A stretch of DNA of 64,000 nt. It comes from Naegleria lovaniensis (lineage: Eukaryota > Heterolobosea > Eutetramitea > Acrasida > Naegleriidae). The position numbers and the translations under genes were made by a program. Below are positions 48,539 through 60,121 of this stretch, one piece after another. The stretch is from assembly GCF_003324165.1 (NCBI RefSeq), contig NW_025407853.1, positions 434,001 to 498,000 on the forward strand, in the 5' to 3' direction. Under the pieces are notes generated by a model. The model had not been told where the DNA came from and searched no databases. It was given only the letters and a program-made list of their open reading frames with translations. Position 1 is the stretch's first letter, and every line of letters starts with the position of its first letter.

Positions 48539-51415
48539 TCAATGATACGGGAGAACATTCTTCTTCTTTGGTTTTCTCCTCTTGGAAATTCCAATTGGAC
48601 TTTCGCTAATGATCAAAGTAGTTGAATATTCAGCGGTGATTGGAACATAGGTTGTTGGAGGACTGACACCAAGCAACACAGCAGGAGATTCTGTTAAATA
48701 CGACACTTCTTCATGAAAATCGTCTGCCATGTCCACCAAAGAAGATGATTTCTTCCTAATCTTTTTTCTTGATGTTCCTGGTGATTGCAATTTTGTTGCT
48801 GGAGGAGCCGAATTTGGAGTGCTTGGAATTTTGTTTTTAGATGACGCCTGTTTTTGCTTGAGATTGCTTTTTTTTCTTTGCTTGTTCGAGAACGAAGAGG
48901 AAGCAAATTGTGAATGATAGTAGCTGGAGAATGGAAGTGCATATTCTGATTGCTCGTAAAAATTGGATCCCTCTTGTTGTCTAAACTGCTTTCTGAGCTC
49001 TTTGAGCTCATGTTTGAGATCTGACGACAGCTCCTTCTTGTAATTCACAGTTTTTCTTACCTTCGACATGTTGTGCACTATAAAATATGTGCATGTTTCT
49101 CTCAAATGTTTAACGTCATAAGAATCAGCAATTCCAAGAATTGTGGAAACGTTTCCTGGATGAATCTTTTTCTCGATGACGCTTTGGCAAATCAAAGACA
49201 ATCTTTCTATTTGATAAATTTCAGCAGCAATTAACAACTCCACGGAAATATCAAAATTGACCGATACATTTCCAGTATAAAGATATTGAAGCACCAATTT
49301 GAACACTTCTGGTCTAATGCCGCTCAATTCGTATAAATCAACCTTTTGTACTCCATAAGTAAGTTGATCCTTCGGTTTTGATGCAAGCATTCGTCTGAAG
49401 AATTTAGATCGGGACATTAAAATACAACGGTGACAAGCAATTCTTTCCTTCTCTGTACCGACCTCAAATAATACATCACAAATTGAATGATCAGCCTGTT
49501 GCAAAGTAGTATTGCTGAGAATTGTACTGAAAATGTTACCGCCATCTTGAGTTGATATAGACATTGGAGAGTTAATCGAATAAGAGTCGTCGTCATCTTC
49601 GGATTCAGGTTCATTGTGAGAAGGAGTAGAATAGTGACTAAAATCGAAATGAATTTTCGAGCCTGGTGAATACATCGGAGAAGATAGATCCGTGTCTTGT
49701 TTCTCCAACAGAACACTTTTTTCAGTTGACTCAAACAGCCTCTTCATGTCAGAATACAAAGCTGGAGCCGGAATGGAAGAAGTGATAGTTGAATCCAGAT
49801 GTTTTGAACATAGAGCAAACAATCTGTCAATAGAAAATGCAACTGCCAGAAACACCAGTTCAAAAATACAGTTCTTAATATCGACATCTGGAACTTCTTC
49901 TCCATCCAGAAAGCCAACTCTATCAGTGTAAAGATACTCCAAAAATCCATGGAATCCAACACTTTTAACCTTTTCGTCTTTTTGCTTCAGAGACTGGAAT
50001 TCGTCAGTTTTAGCTTTTTTCTTTTTCATGAGAGCATCAGCTGCATCTCCAACATTAACTATATCATTTGCCACTCCTTTTATGCATTCCCTGTATAATA
50101 GGGGAGACCGTGCGTAGATAATTGGTTTGTGAGCATGGTAGAATTGTCCGTTATACTCTAAAATAGTGTCAGAGAACTCTTCATTGTCAATCAAAGAGCT
50201 CAAGTCAGTCGTTAGTGTGGATCTTCCACAGTCTATAGGTTCAATACCTCGAATACCAGTTTCCAAAGTATAGACGTTAGTGGACATCTCTGAGTTGTCT
50301 TGATCATTATTATATTTTCCACCAACAATCCATAACTTTGTTCCAGCTAATTGGGTGGTGTGTCCACAAAGTGAGGGAGGGGAAGAAGAATTTCTATCAA
50401 CATGTGGATGTTCAACATCCCATCTAAAGTGTTCCAAGTCCAGTACCATGAGATCCTTTGATTGAGAATGAGAGCTCACTAATCCACCAAAGACAATCAT
50501 CTTGTTGGCAATGACATTGGCAGTGTGATGAACTCGTTTGGCAGAATCAGTCGTTCCTTCAATCTTAATATTCTTCCAAGTAAGGGTGTCAAGGTCAAGA
50601 CTGTACAAGTCGTTAAACAATGATTGATCGTTTCCCCCTCCAAAAACGTAAAGTGAGTTGTTGTAAAGGACGCAAGAATGGCCATATCTTGGTTGAGGTC
50701 TAGAACCATTGGTCTTTTCTCTGACCCAAGTATTTGTTTCAGTATCGATAACAATAAGATCATTATAATATTTGGTTCCATCAGTACCACCAAACACATA
50801 AATCTTGGTTCCATCAACGACGTTGGCAGTATGTCTGTACATGATTTTGTAAATTTTAGTAGAAAATGAGTAATATTGCATGATCAACACTTACCCAAAT
50901 AAGGCTGGTAAATTGGGTTCAGTAGAATGGCGAGCCGTACACTTCACTTTCACCCATTCCATGCTTTCGATATTGAACTGATAAAGAGCATTGCTTGGGG
51001 TGCCCTTTTCTAATTGACCTCCATAAATATATAAAACAGATTTGGAGAGGGCTACCATAGTGTGTTGAAAAAGTTTCGGTAATTTTGCATTTTCGAAAAC
51101 CTCATAATCATTTCTAATTAGCTTTTCGTGCTTGTTTGCACGTTTGATAAGTGATGGTGTTGTTGTTGAATGTGTTTTAGTAACCTTTTTCTTTCTAAGA
51201 ATCTTAATAACATCGTTTAAACAGTGATATTCGCCTGATTCTAAATCATAAACTACGAAGGAGTTAGTAACTTGTTGACCTTCCACTTTGTCCACTCCTC
51301 CATAAATGTACATTTGCTGTTTGTTGATGATTACAGAGGCGTGAAAAAACCTCTGTAATTGATTGTCATTGTAGCTATTCCAAAACGATCCTAATAATCT
51401 TGCAACCCATATCAT
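48539..51415 (-). CDS. Kelch-repeat protein with two BTB domains (LZTR1-like)
   Basis: Exons 51415-50895 and 50834-48539 (60-bp intron, GTAAGT...TACAG; the splice rebuilds LPALFGHTANVVDG), about 938 residues. About five Kelch blades (IYIYGG, LYIYGG, IYVFGG, LYVFGG, MIVFGG, LWIVGG) are followed by BTB 1 (EEFSDTILEYNGQFYHAHK...) and BTB 2 (ICDVLFEVGTEKERIACHR...FLQYLYTG-type end). A BACK-like helix set (GNVSTILGIADSYDVKHLR) comes next, then a basic Ser/Lys tail. The order Kelch-BTB-BACK-BTB-BACK is that of LZTR1, a Cullin-3 adaptor for Ras-family ubiquitination; that role is inference. The ATG at 51415 lies just after an acceptor-like TTTTAG, so a short upstream exon may exist. Confidence 0.85.
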
Positions 51416-52416
51416 ATTATAATATCTAAAAGAAGTATATAAAGTAAGAATGAAATGAAAAAGAAAAAACAAAGTTTAGAATTGGTCTCTAGAATGTAAT
51501 ACAAGCATATGAGGTGATGATGAAAAAAAAGAAGAAGAAGAATTAAATGTTGTTAATTATGATGATGGTGACTAGTGTATCAACGTGTCGTGAAAGCTAC
51601 TCCAATCAAGTACACTGAATAGTGCTAGATGGCGATAACGGATTTCAGAACCAGGACTACTACGGGGATATAAAAATAATTCAATACCAGAATTCACTAC
51701 TACAATGGAAAACTATGATCCTGATATTAACCGATTATTGTTATTGTATTTCTTGTTGTTGGTGATGATTTGGGAGGTGGTGATTGGATGTTGTTGATGT
51801 TGTTGATGAAGGTGAAGACTAAAACAGCAAAATTTTTTGTTGTTAAAAATAGATGAGAGCGCTGCAAAAATTGCCGATAATGATGAATTTGCGAGATGCA
51901 GTGTTATTTCAATTTGAATGAGGAAGCACAATGCTTGAGGCCTCGTCGACCAACAACAACAACGAGATCAATTACGATCACTGATGGTAATTTGAGGAGG
52001 TAATTTCGAGTTGGAACGGTGCAGTAAAATGTTGAGCGTGAATCCGAATGAGCAACACAAGATTGAGTTCAATCAGGACTAGCACAAGTTTCTGGATAAA
52101 AAATCAATGATTTTCATAAAGTTTGCAACACTTGCATCGTTCTTTCAAAAGATAGAAGGGAACATGTTTTCTTCAAAATTACCCGTTAAAGAATGACAAC
52201 GAGCAAAAAGGCTCTTGAGTTTACAACACCTCTCATCTCACCAACAAAAAAAATCCACAGCATTCTACCGTCTGTGTAAGTAATATGGTTCTTCCAGATC
52301 AAAGCATGATTGATCACGAGCATTTTCGGATTCTTGTATTCTGACACGTATCTCATTCCATCATGAATCGATTTTGGTAATCTCGTTTTCAATCCAAATA
52401 CTCTAGTATTACCAAG
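51416..52416. other. Divergent intergenic region with simple-sequence tracts
   Basis: 1.0 kb between the Kelch-BTB and ALDH genes. It contains a purine tract (GAAAAAAAAGAAGAAGAAG near 51522), GTT/GAT-type triplet tracts near 51740-51800 and an AAC triplet run near 51953. Minus-strand frames here are translations of the triplet runs and not credible genes. Confidence 0.5.
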
Positions 52417-54202
52417 ATGAAGAAACTCTCCACTCAAATCCTTCGCAATACTGGCAGCATTGCTCCATCCACCACCAATTCTGCTTCTCGTCGTCTCTTC
52501 TCCACCTCAACTGTAGCCAACAAGAAGAACAAGGTCGACATTAAATACACCAAGCTCTTCATTGGAGGTCAATTCGTTGAAGGAAGAGAGGGAAAGAAAT
52601 TCTCTGTGATCAACCCAGCCACCGAGGAAGAAATTTGTCAAGTGAGTGAAGCTACCAAGGCTGATGTTGATGAAGCTGTCAAGATTGCCCGTTCCACATT
52701 TGAAAATGTTTGGAGAAATTACTCTCCTCATCAACGAAGTCGATTGATGAACCGATGGGCCGATTTAATTGAGAGAGATGCTGACTACATTGCTGATCTT
52801 GAGTCTTTGGACAATGGTAAGCCACGTGAAATGGCTAGAAATGCCGACGTTGCCATGACCATTTCCACCATTAGATACTTTGCTGGTTGGGCTGACAAGA
52901 TCAATGGAGACACTATTCCATTGGAGGGTGATTACTTTTGTTACACTCAAAGAGAGCCTATTGGAGTTTGTGCTCAGATTGTCCCATGGAACTTCCCATT
53001 GTTGATGGCCACTTGGAAGTGGACTCCTTGTCTTGCAACTGTAAGTTTACACACATACTTGTGCAAACGATTTTTTGTAATTCACATTTGACACTATAGG
53101 GTAACGTTAGTATTTTGAAAACAGCCGAGCAAACTCCATTGTCTGCCCTGTATGTAGCATCTTTGGCCAAGGAAGCAGGTTTCCCAGATGGTGTCATTCA
53201 GGTTCTCAGTGGATTTGGTGAAACTGCTGGTGCTGCTTTGGTATAGTAAGTTTTTCATGTGTGATAATTCCTTAATCATTCCTTATTCTTTGTGATTGTA
53301 TCCAAAATGTAGTCACAACGATGTTGACAAAGTTTCCTTCACTGGTAGCACTGAAGTTGGTAAAAAGATTCAAAAAGGTATGTTCCCACTTTTTCTTTCT
53401 GCAAGCTTTTGAATCTAAGTGTGATGTCTTGGTTACAGCTTCCGCTGAAAGCAACTTGAAGCGAGTCACTTTGGAACTCGGTGGTAAATCTCCATTGATT
53501 GTTTTGGGAGATGTCAAGGATCGTGAATCTCTCAACAAAATTGTTGATGTTGCAAACTTTGGTACATTCTTTAACCAAGGACAAGTATGCACCTGCAGCT
53601 CTCGTGTCTATGTTGCTTCAAGCATTTATGAAGATTTCTTAAAGATTTCAAAGGAAAAGGCTGAAAAGAGAATTGTTGGTGATCCATTTGATACGAAGAC
53701 TGAGCAAGGTCCACAAGTCAGTGAGGAACAATTCAACAAGATTATGAGCTACATTGATTATGGTAAGAAGCACACTAGACTTGTCACTGGTGGTGAGAGA
53801 CTCGGAAACAGAGGTTACTTTATTAAGCCAACAGTGTTTGCTGATGTCGAAGATACTCACAAGATTGCACAGGAAGAAATCTTTGGCCCAGTCATGAGCG
53901 TTATTCGTTACAATGATGATGAAGTTGAAGAGGCTATTAAGAGAGCAAACAGCTCTGAATATGGTTTAGCAGCTGGTGTTTTGACTAATGATTTGAACAA
54001 GGCAATCCGTGTTGCCAGTGGATTGAAGGCAGGAACTGTTTGGGTGAATTGCTGGAATGCTTTCTTCCAAAACGTGCCATTTGGTGGTTACAAACAAAGT
54101 GGTATTGGTCGTGACTTGGGTGAAGCTGCATTGCATGAATACACTGAAAACAAGTCTGTCATTACCTTTGTTCCTGGTTTGAAACGTCCATACAAATTTT
54201 AA
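52417..54202 (+). CDS. ALDH2: Aldehyde dehydrogenase, mitochondrial (ALDH2/ALDH1 type)
   Basis: NAD-dependent oxidation of aldehydes to acids. Exons 52417-53040, 53100-53245, 53313-53377 and 53439-54202 (all GT-AG, phases agree) give about 532 residues. The start is rich in Ser, Thr and Arg with almost no acidic residues ([13 protein letters not shown]) and fits a mitochondrial presequence. Motifs: [15 protein letters not shown]-binding [11 protein letters not shown] rebuilt across exon 3, general base Glu291 in LELGGKSP, nucleophile Cys329 in FNQGQVCT, and [10 protein letters not shown] and PFGGYKQSG near the end. Only one cysteine precedes the TCSS stretch, where animal ALDH2 has CCC. About four residues are inserted between Glu and Cys relative to human ALDH2. 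Confidence 0.94.
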
Positions 54203-54364
54203 ATGATGATTTGGTAACTGCGTGCGTGAACAATTTACATGTAACAACAACAGTTAACATCTTGTATTACTACTACTCTATATTGGTGTGATTAATTTGT
54301 ACTTTAAATACAACAACATTGTTCATGGCAACATCAATCCCTATTCATTTTTCGAAACCAAAAA

Positions 54365-54790
54365 ATGAATCAACCAAGACCAGCTGCCGCAAATCAACCA
54401 AAACCTGGGCAAGGAATATCACCTTTGGCAAATCTCGGAAAGGAACAATTAGCCATTACAGATATGAGGTATGAGATTTTGGATAGAGAAATCAATAGAT
54501 TGGGATTGTTGATGGAGCAACTGGTTGATGCTTCCCGAGTGATGGACCCCAATCCAATTTCAACGAAATATGTTAACAAAACTCAAAACGAAAAGGATGA
54601 ATTACAACTATCTGTAACTGCAGCATCCATGGCTGATGCATGCCAAAATCTTCTCCGACTCACATCAGATTTGCAAAATAGTTATTTATTTTTTGATTTT
54701 GATCGGATAGAAAAGACACAAGCAAATTATTTGATTTATTTGGAGAAGCAAAACAACAGCGAACAATCTCAACCTTCTCAACAAATGTAA
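54365..54790 (+). CDS. MED22: Mediator subunit 22-like small helical protein
   Basis: 141 residues, all helical except a Pro/Gln-rich start. The stretch VTAASMADACQNLLRLTSDL followed by YLFFDFDRI fits the MED22/Surf5 signature (v.aa.lv.A..L..L...LK...l.ndf). The protein is close to the expected size of the conserved core. MED22 sits in the Mediator head module and links activators to RNA polymerase II. The match was made from memory over about 35 residues, so treat it as tentative; other short helical proteins are possible. No intron seen. Confidence 0.5.
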   Translation: MNQPRPAAANQPKPGQGISPLANLGKEQLAITDMRYEILDREINRLGLLMEQLVDASRVMDPNPISTKYVNKTQNEKDELQLSVTAASMADACQNLLRLTSDLQNSYLFFDFDRIEKTQANYLIYLEKQNNSEQSQPSQQM

Positions 54791-54927
54791 AATACAGTAA
54801 TTTATTATTTAAAATTAATTATGTATTGATATTCAACATAGACACAAAAGTATCAAGTCGTGGTGAACAAAGAGGAGTGAAATTGCAGATGACACAAACT
54901 CATCAATAGAATGGCACTACACTCACT

Positions 54928-56181
54928 CTATAAATCTCTGATCCAACGTTTGGGGTTAAACACTGTGGACAGTACGTTAGAAACGTAGCTGCTTACTCGA
55001 GAAAGAAATGTTCTGTCCTCAGTCAGATGCACTAATACTGGATAATGCACATATTCGATTTGATCATTCTCTCTGGATGAAACTACCATTATCAACGCAA
55101 TGGGCGTGTTATCAGAAAATTCATTGCTGACAGTAAAATCTGCTACTCCAAAAGGCATGTCATCAATGTGCTTACAGAATGAGTTTTTGCTATTTTCTGC
55201 CAAGCTTGAAAAAATTAGGGACATTTGGTGAACATGTTCCTCAAAGAATTGCCTTAATGTATCAGTTGCTTGATGTGTTGAGGTAGGAAACAATTTGTTG
55301 TTTAGCGCAGAATCATATCTGTAAATCTTGTATATATATTCTTTACATGCTCTGTATTGATACTTTTTTAAAGTTGCTGAATAATAGTAATTTGGATGAA
55401 TAATTTTTCTATGGAAATCAAAATTTCCAGCTCTGGCAAAAGTAAATCCTTTCTTGAATAAATCAAATCCCTTCTGTTGCGATCTAATTGTTGACACAAG
55501 CTCTTGATTTTCTGAAACACCTGTACTATGAGCAAGCGGTACCATGACTGAATATTTGGTAGTCATGACCAATCTTTCATTACTAGAGACCTGTGATATT
55601 GACGATTTCACTAAAATTTTGTGTTGAGAAATCTTTTCAACGTGCAACTTCTCTTTTGGACTCACCAATACCTTATTGGATTTAAACCCTTGACAGACAA
55701 TGCTTGCATGGGGTATATCAATAGAACTCGAATATGCAATATAATAATTCACTCCTTGTTTGAAAGGAGGAGTTGAAAATGATGTAATTGTCAAACCAGG
55801 ATATGCAGAAGTTCCGTTAGAGCCCCACATTGAGTTTCCATCAGCAATCATGGCTGGGTCTGTACTCACGTTCAAAGTAGTGATGGCTGGAGTGCATCCA
55901 CCATCTCCATCACACATGATTGAAATTGAAAAACCCTGATAGGTCGTATCATTCGGAGAAATGACTAATTCAAAATATAAAGGTTTAAAAGCAGTGGCAG
56001 AGATTGGATAGGGTTTGAATCCGATCGGTATGAATGATGGAAGAGCCTTGGGACTCAATGAAAGAGCATCAACCACAACGTTTAATTGATTTATACTACA
56101 ATATGAAATAAATAATAAAAAACTCATCAATAATGAATATGAAAACGAATGGTGCGTTGTGTTACTGGTGTTCGTGGTCAT
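54928..56181 (-). CDS. Secreted or lysosomal protein of unknown function
   Basis: 417 residues using ATG 56181; the open frame extends 26 codons further but starts with TTG. A clear signal peptide (SYSLLMSFLLFISYCSINQL) is followed by a beta-rich domain with Cys pairs (IMCDGDGGC) and several N-glycosylation sites (NDT, NVS, NGT). The C-terminal half has FFEEHVHQMSLIFSSLAEN and GVADFTVSNEF. No membrane span after the signal. No family recognised; it ends tail-to-tail with the MED22-like gene. Confidence 0.7.
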   Translation of the reverse strand: MTTNTSNTTHHSFSYSLLMSFLLFISYCSINQLNVVVDALSLSPKALPSFIPIGFKPYPISATAFKPLYFELVISPNDTTYQGFSISIMCDGDGGCTPAITTLNVSTDPAMIADGNSMWGSNGTSAYPGLTITSFSTPPFKQGVNYYIAYSSSIDIPHASIVCQGFKSNKVLVSPKEKLHVEKISQHKILVKSSISQVSSNERLVMTTKYSVMVPLAHSTGVSENQELVSTIRSQQKGFDLFKKGFTFARAGNFDFHRKIIHPNYYYSATLKKYQYRACKEYIYKIYRYDSALNNKLFPTSTHQATDTLRQFFEEHVHQMSLIFSSLAENSKNSFCKHIDDMPFGVADFTVSNEFSDNTPIALIMVVSSRENDQIEYVHYPVLVHLTEDRTFLSRVSSYVSNVLSTVFNPKRWIRDL

Positions 56182-56427
56182 TGTGATTCTTTTGAATTTG
56201 TTATTGCTGATGAAATTCCTTGGTGATGATAATTGATTTTCGGATGTTGACGCCGGCAAGCATGATTCACCAGGTGCGTTTTCGGTTCTTCAATGATTCG
56301 GATTTTTTTGAAGATATTAACGGAGCAGAGGCAAATTCTTCTCCGAACTTGTGTTACTTCAAACACATCTGATGTACATAATAATATATTATTTATTTAG
56401 AGTGACTGACGTTACAGTACTGATCAT

Positions 56428-56955
56428 TTACTTGTTTTCATTTGAATTGGAATCATCTTTAAGTTGTTCTTCAGGAACTGTAATAGGATTTCAGATGTTA
56501 TTCTGCAGTTTAAATTGTGGAATTATACTTACTTCCTGCTTGTTGCATTAACTCTCCGATGCTCTTTTCTAAGTCATCTATTCTGGTTCCCATTTCATCA
56601 ACTAATCATTACAGTACAATTAATAATAATTATGGATGCTGGTTGAAATGATCACTGATCTATGAAATACATACTCCTTTTTATAATTGTGTCAGACATG
56701 TCTTGGAATCTTTTTTGCTGTTATTCATCATTGAAATTATTGTTTTGATTAGAATTAATGCCGAATGATTTGCAGCAGTTGTTGATGACATGATCCGCAG
56801 GTTTGTATATCATGATTATACAATGAGGGGTATGATGAATACAATCCGAGCTTTGATTTGTTTCGATTTCTTACCATTTGATGAAGCAAATTTTGCACAA
56901 ATACGGTTAGTTCTTGTGTTCCTTGTGGTGGTACGCCTCCTTGATTGTCAGACAT
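56428..56955 (-). CDS. HSBP1: Heat shock factor-binding protein 1 (four short exons)
   Basis: Exons 56955-56875, 56717-56675, 56601-56533 and 56477-56428; every border is GT-AG and the phases (0, 1, 1) join cleanly to 80 residues. The product reads TQELTVFVQNLLHQM, then QKRFQDMSDTIIKR, then IDEMGTRIDDLEKSIGELMQ, then a short acidic tail, nearly residue for residue the HSBP1 coiled coil of animals. HSBP1 forms coiled-coil trimers that bind the HSF1 oligomerisation domain and WASH-complex components. Exons of 43-81 bases make the gene invisible to a simple open-frame scan; only exon 1 forms part of a longer open frame. Confidence 0.93.
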
Positions 56956-57012
56956 TTTTTATGGTTGTGGGTGATAGATGGCGCGTTCGGACCATTATAA
57001 ATAATTTGAGAT

Positions 57013-59913
57013 TTATTCAAAGAAAGACTTTGAGAGAGACATGGAGTTCAACGAGTCAGGTGCATCCTTAGTGAGGGATTTATAGGTTGGGAGCTTGGCA
57101 AGATGTAATCGATGATATTCCTCTCTAATGGAATCAATTTGTTTGTAAATGTCACACATGTCGTTCTTGATACTCTCGGAGAAGTCAATAGAGAAGAATG
57201 AATGTGACAACAGCTCGCTAGCTTTGGGCCTTTTTTCAGGATTTCTTTGTTGGTTTGCAAGTTAGTTTTCCATTTTAACCTTTAACCTACTTACAAATCA
57301 AGACAATGTAAAATCAAATCGCGCAACTCTGCCGAAATGAAGGAAGGAATGTTGTCATATATCAAATGCACGTTATTGATCATGAACTCCACGTACTGAT
57401 ATTCTGTTGTTAAGTTCGGAGGATATGATAGAAACCAAATGTTCTTTCCCAAAAGCATCTCAAGTATTGTCATACCCACACTCCAAATGTCTGGAGAATG
57501 ATCCAAATCGAAATTATTCCATTATACCAATTGTACGCTTAGTTGAAAAGTGTCAATAAAACTTACCAGGAGCGTGAGATCTTTTGAAATTAATTTCGCC
57601 TTTGAGTTGCTCAATACATAAAAACGGAATTGTACCTGTAAGAGCTCCTTTGGTTTTTGAGAGTGTTAATGATCCAGATTGTTTTGACTTGTCTAAATGG
57701 CTCTTTTTACAAATTAGCTTGGATTCACCAAAGTCGCACAGCTTAATCAACTCTGCATTCTTTAACGCACAATATACAACTTGGATTAAGGAATGTCCAC
57801 TTACCTTTAGCAATATGTTGTCACATTTTAAGTCTCTGTGAAAGATAGGTTCATCTCGCTCTTCATGGAGATACTTTAAAGCGCTGAGAATTTGTTTCAA
57901 GTACAATTGTATGACTCCTTCTGTCAAGCCTCTTCCCATTCTTTTCAAAATTTGTTTTACCGAGCCACCACTCAAAAACTCCATCATGATGTATACCCAC
58001 TCTGAAGAGAACTCTACGCCCTTAAATTGAACAATATTCTCATGCCTTAAAGTCTTCATAATGGAAGTTTCTCTCTCTATTTTTTGTTTTATGTTTGTTT
58101 CTGGCGAGTAAAGTATTTTCTTTACGGCAATCATTTCGTTATGTATCGAATCGTACACAAGAATCACTTTTCCAAAAGAACCCAGTCCCAATGACTTCAT
58201 GACAATCCAGCCTTTAGACAATTCGAAAGATTCGCCAAACGGAGACAAAGGCGTGTCAGCAGGCGATTCCGAGGTGTTTGATGGCTTACTTGTTGGTGAA
58301 TCAGGTTTGGTCACTATTTGTACTCTCACTTTAGCTCCTTTCAAATCTTTAATCGTGTCCACATCTAACCATTGTTTGTACTCTCGGTCAAAATACATGA
58401 GAAGAATTTTTTCTTTTCGATTAATTTGAAACTTGTCCTTAATTTTCCTGGAGATGGCATGAAGTGTCGTAATGGACGATGTTCCAGCAACAAATTCAAC
58501 TTTCTTTTTTCTTCCTTGATACTCGGCTATGAAAGAGCTGATTGGAGGATTGATGACGGGTGTTTGTGTGGCTGTTCGAGAAGTTTTAGGTTCTTCTAAT
58601 CCCATTTGTTTCGAAGATGGCTTGGATGGGTCTGAGACTTTGCTTTTTCTAGAAGAAGTCAGTCTTTCTGTTGGTGGCTTTGTTGGAGGTTTTGACGTTC
58701 CTGCAGTGGAGGGAGAGCTTGAAGGGATCACAAACGATATACTTTTACGCTTTAGAAATGTATGTGTAGCATTGGGAATAGACGGGGTGTTGGTAACGGG
58801 ATTGCTAGAAAGGGAATTTGTGGAACCAGTTTTTGAGCTATTAGTGACAGTTTTCTTATTCACCTTCCTAATATTTTCATTTTCTTCACCGCTTCCCGTA
58901 TCTCCTATTTTGGTCTGCTTTTTCTCTTTTACAATCACATTTTGCTTAGTTGATATAGTAGTATTAACACTAGGTTTGGTTTTCTTAATAACAGGTTTCT
59001 CAATGACTGCATATTGAGAGACATAGTGTTCTGGTTTGGTGAATGTAGATGATGGAAGGAAGGGAGGACGAGTGGAATTGCTCGAGGATGGTTTTTTCTT
59101 GGCAATATATGATTCAGATGACCGTTTTGGATACAGTTTTTTGAGTGCATGTTCTGCGTGTTTGCTGTCGGCAGTACTGGAGTTAAGAGAGGGTGGTGAC
59201 GAAGGATGTTTTGGTGCCGAAGAAACAGATCGAATGGATGAAATTGAAGACGAGCTTGAGTTCAGGTTGGAAAGAGTTTCGTCACAATCCGTGTATTCTG
59301 TCAAAACCTCTACCATGTCCAAATACTGAGCTACTTCTGCGTCATCATATTCATCCGAATAAGCATCCAATTCTTCTCTTTCGGTCTGCGAAATTGAATG
59401 AACTGAGTGTTGTACATCTAACTGGAGAGATGAGGCATTAACAGGTATTTTCAAAGGAGGGATTATGACTTCTTCATCCTCAAAGGACTGATTAATTACA
59501 GAAGGATGGCTTTGACTGGAAATAATGTGTTCTTGCTGAAAAGGAATAGGGTTAGAAAACAGTGACGGATTCACATAAAATGGCATTGGAGAAGCTGTGG
59601 TTGACGAATTGGCAGAGTCTGAGGAGCAATTATAGGCATCTTCTTTCAGAACTAGAAAGAATTGTGATGGAGCGGAATAAATAGTTTCTTCATGTGGTTC
59701 ATGATTGAGAGCAAAGTTTGAAGTGAGGCAATCATCTAAATGGTTCTCTGTCCTTTCATGTTGCAGATGATTGCTTGTGTCTGGATTACATTCTTCAATG
59801 CTCATCTTCCTTATTTCGGAAGTGGCCGCTTCTTGGCTTGCAACCAAGGAATGTTCATCAGCGCCCGAATCGTGAATGAAATGGTCTGTATCTTTTGAAA
59901 TATCGCTGCTCAT
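57013..59913 (-). CDS. STE11/MEKK-like protein kinase with N-terminal disordered region and PB1-like domain
   Basis: Exons 59913-57567, 57490-57295 and 57244-57013 join in phase and give 924 residues. About 1-450 is Ser/Thr/Pro-rich. About 460-530 (KKVEFVAGTSSITTLHAISR...KVRVQIV) has the beta-grasp pattern of a PB1 or ubiquitin-like domain. Kinase from about 565: GLGSFGKV, ATP lysine in IAVKKI, FHRDLKCDNIL, CDFGES, then DIWSVGMTILEM rebuilt by the first splice and NPEKRPKASELLSHSFF by the second. The activation segment GTIPFLCIEQL lacks the usual APE, and a 15-residue insertion follows NILLK. Closest in style to MAP kinase kinase kinases; partners unknown. Confidence 0.88.
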
Positions 59914-60121
59914 TCCTCCTCACGCTTCACTGTTGATTTGATGAATTGGTTTCTTGGCAACACTATGAAGAGGATAGAATCCCAACAAGTTTCAATAAGC
60001 CACACGAGATAAGGCAAGAAAAGGCGCCAATTTTTTTGGAGTGCGTCTCAGAATATTACGAAATCTCCCTCTCGAGCATTCTCAAGCTCACGGAGTTGTT
60101 CATGAGAGAAAAGACCTCAAC

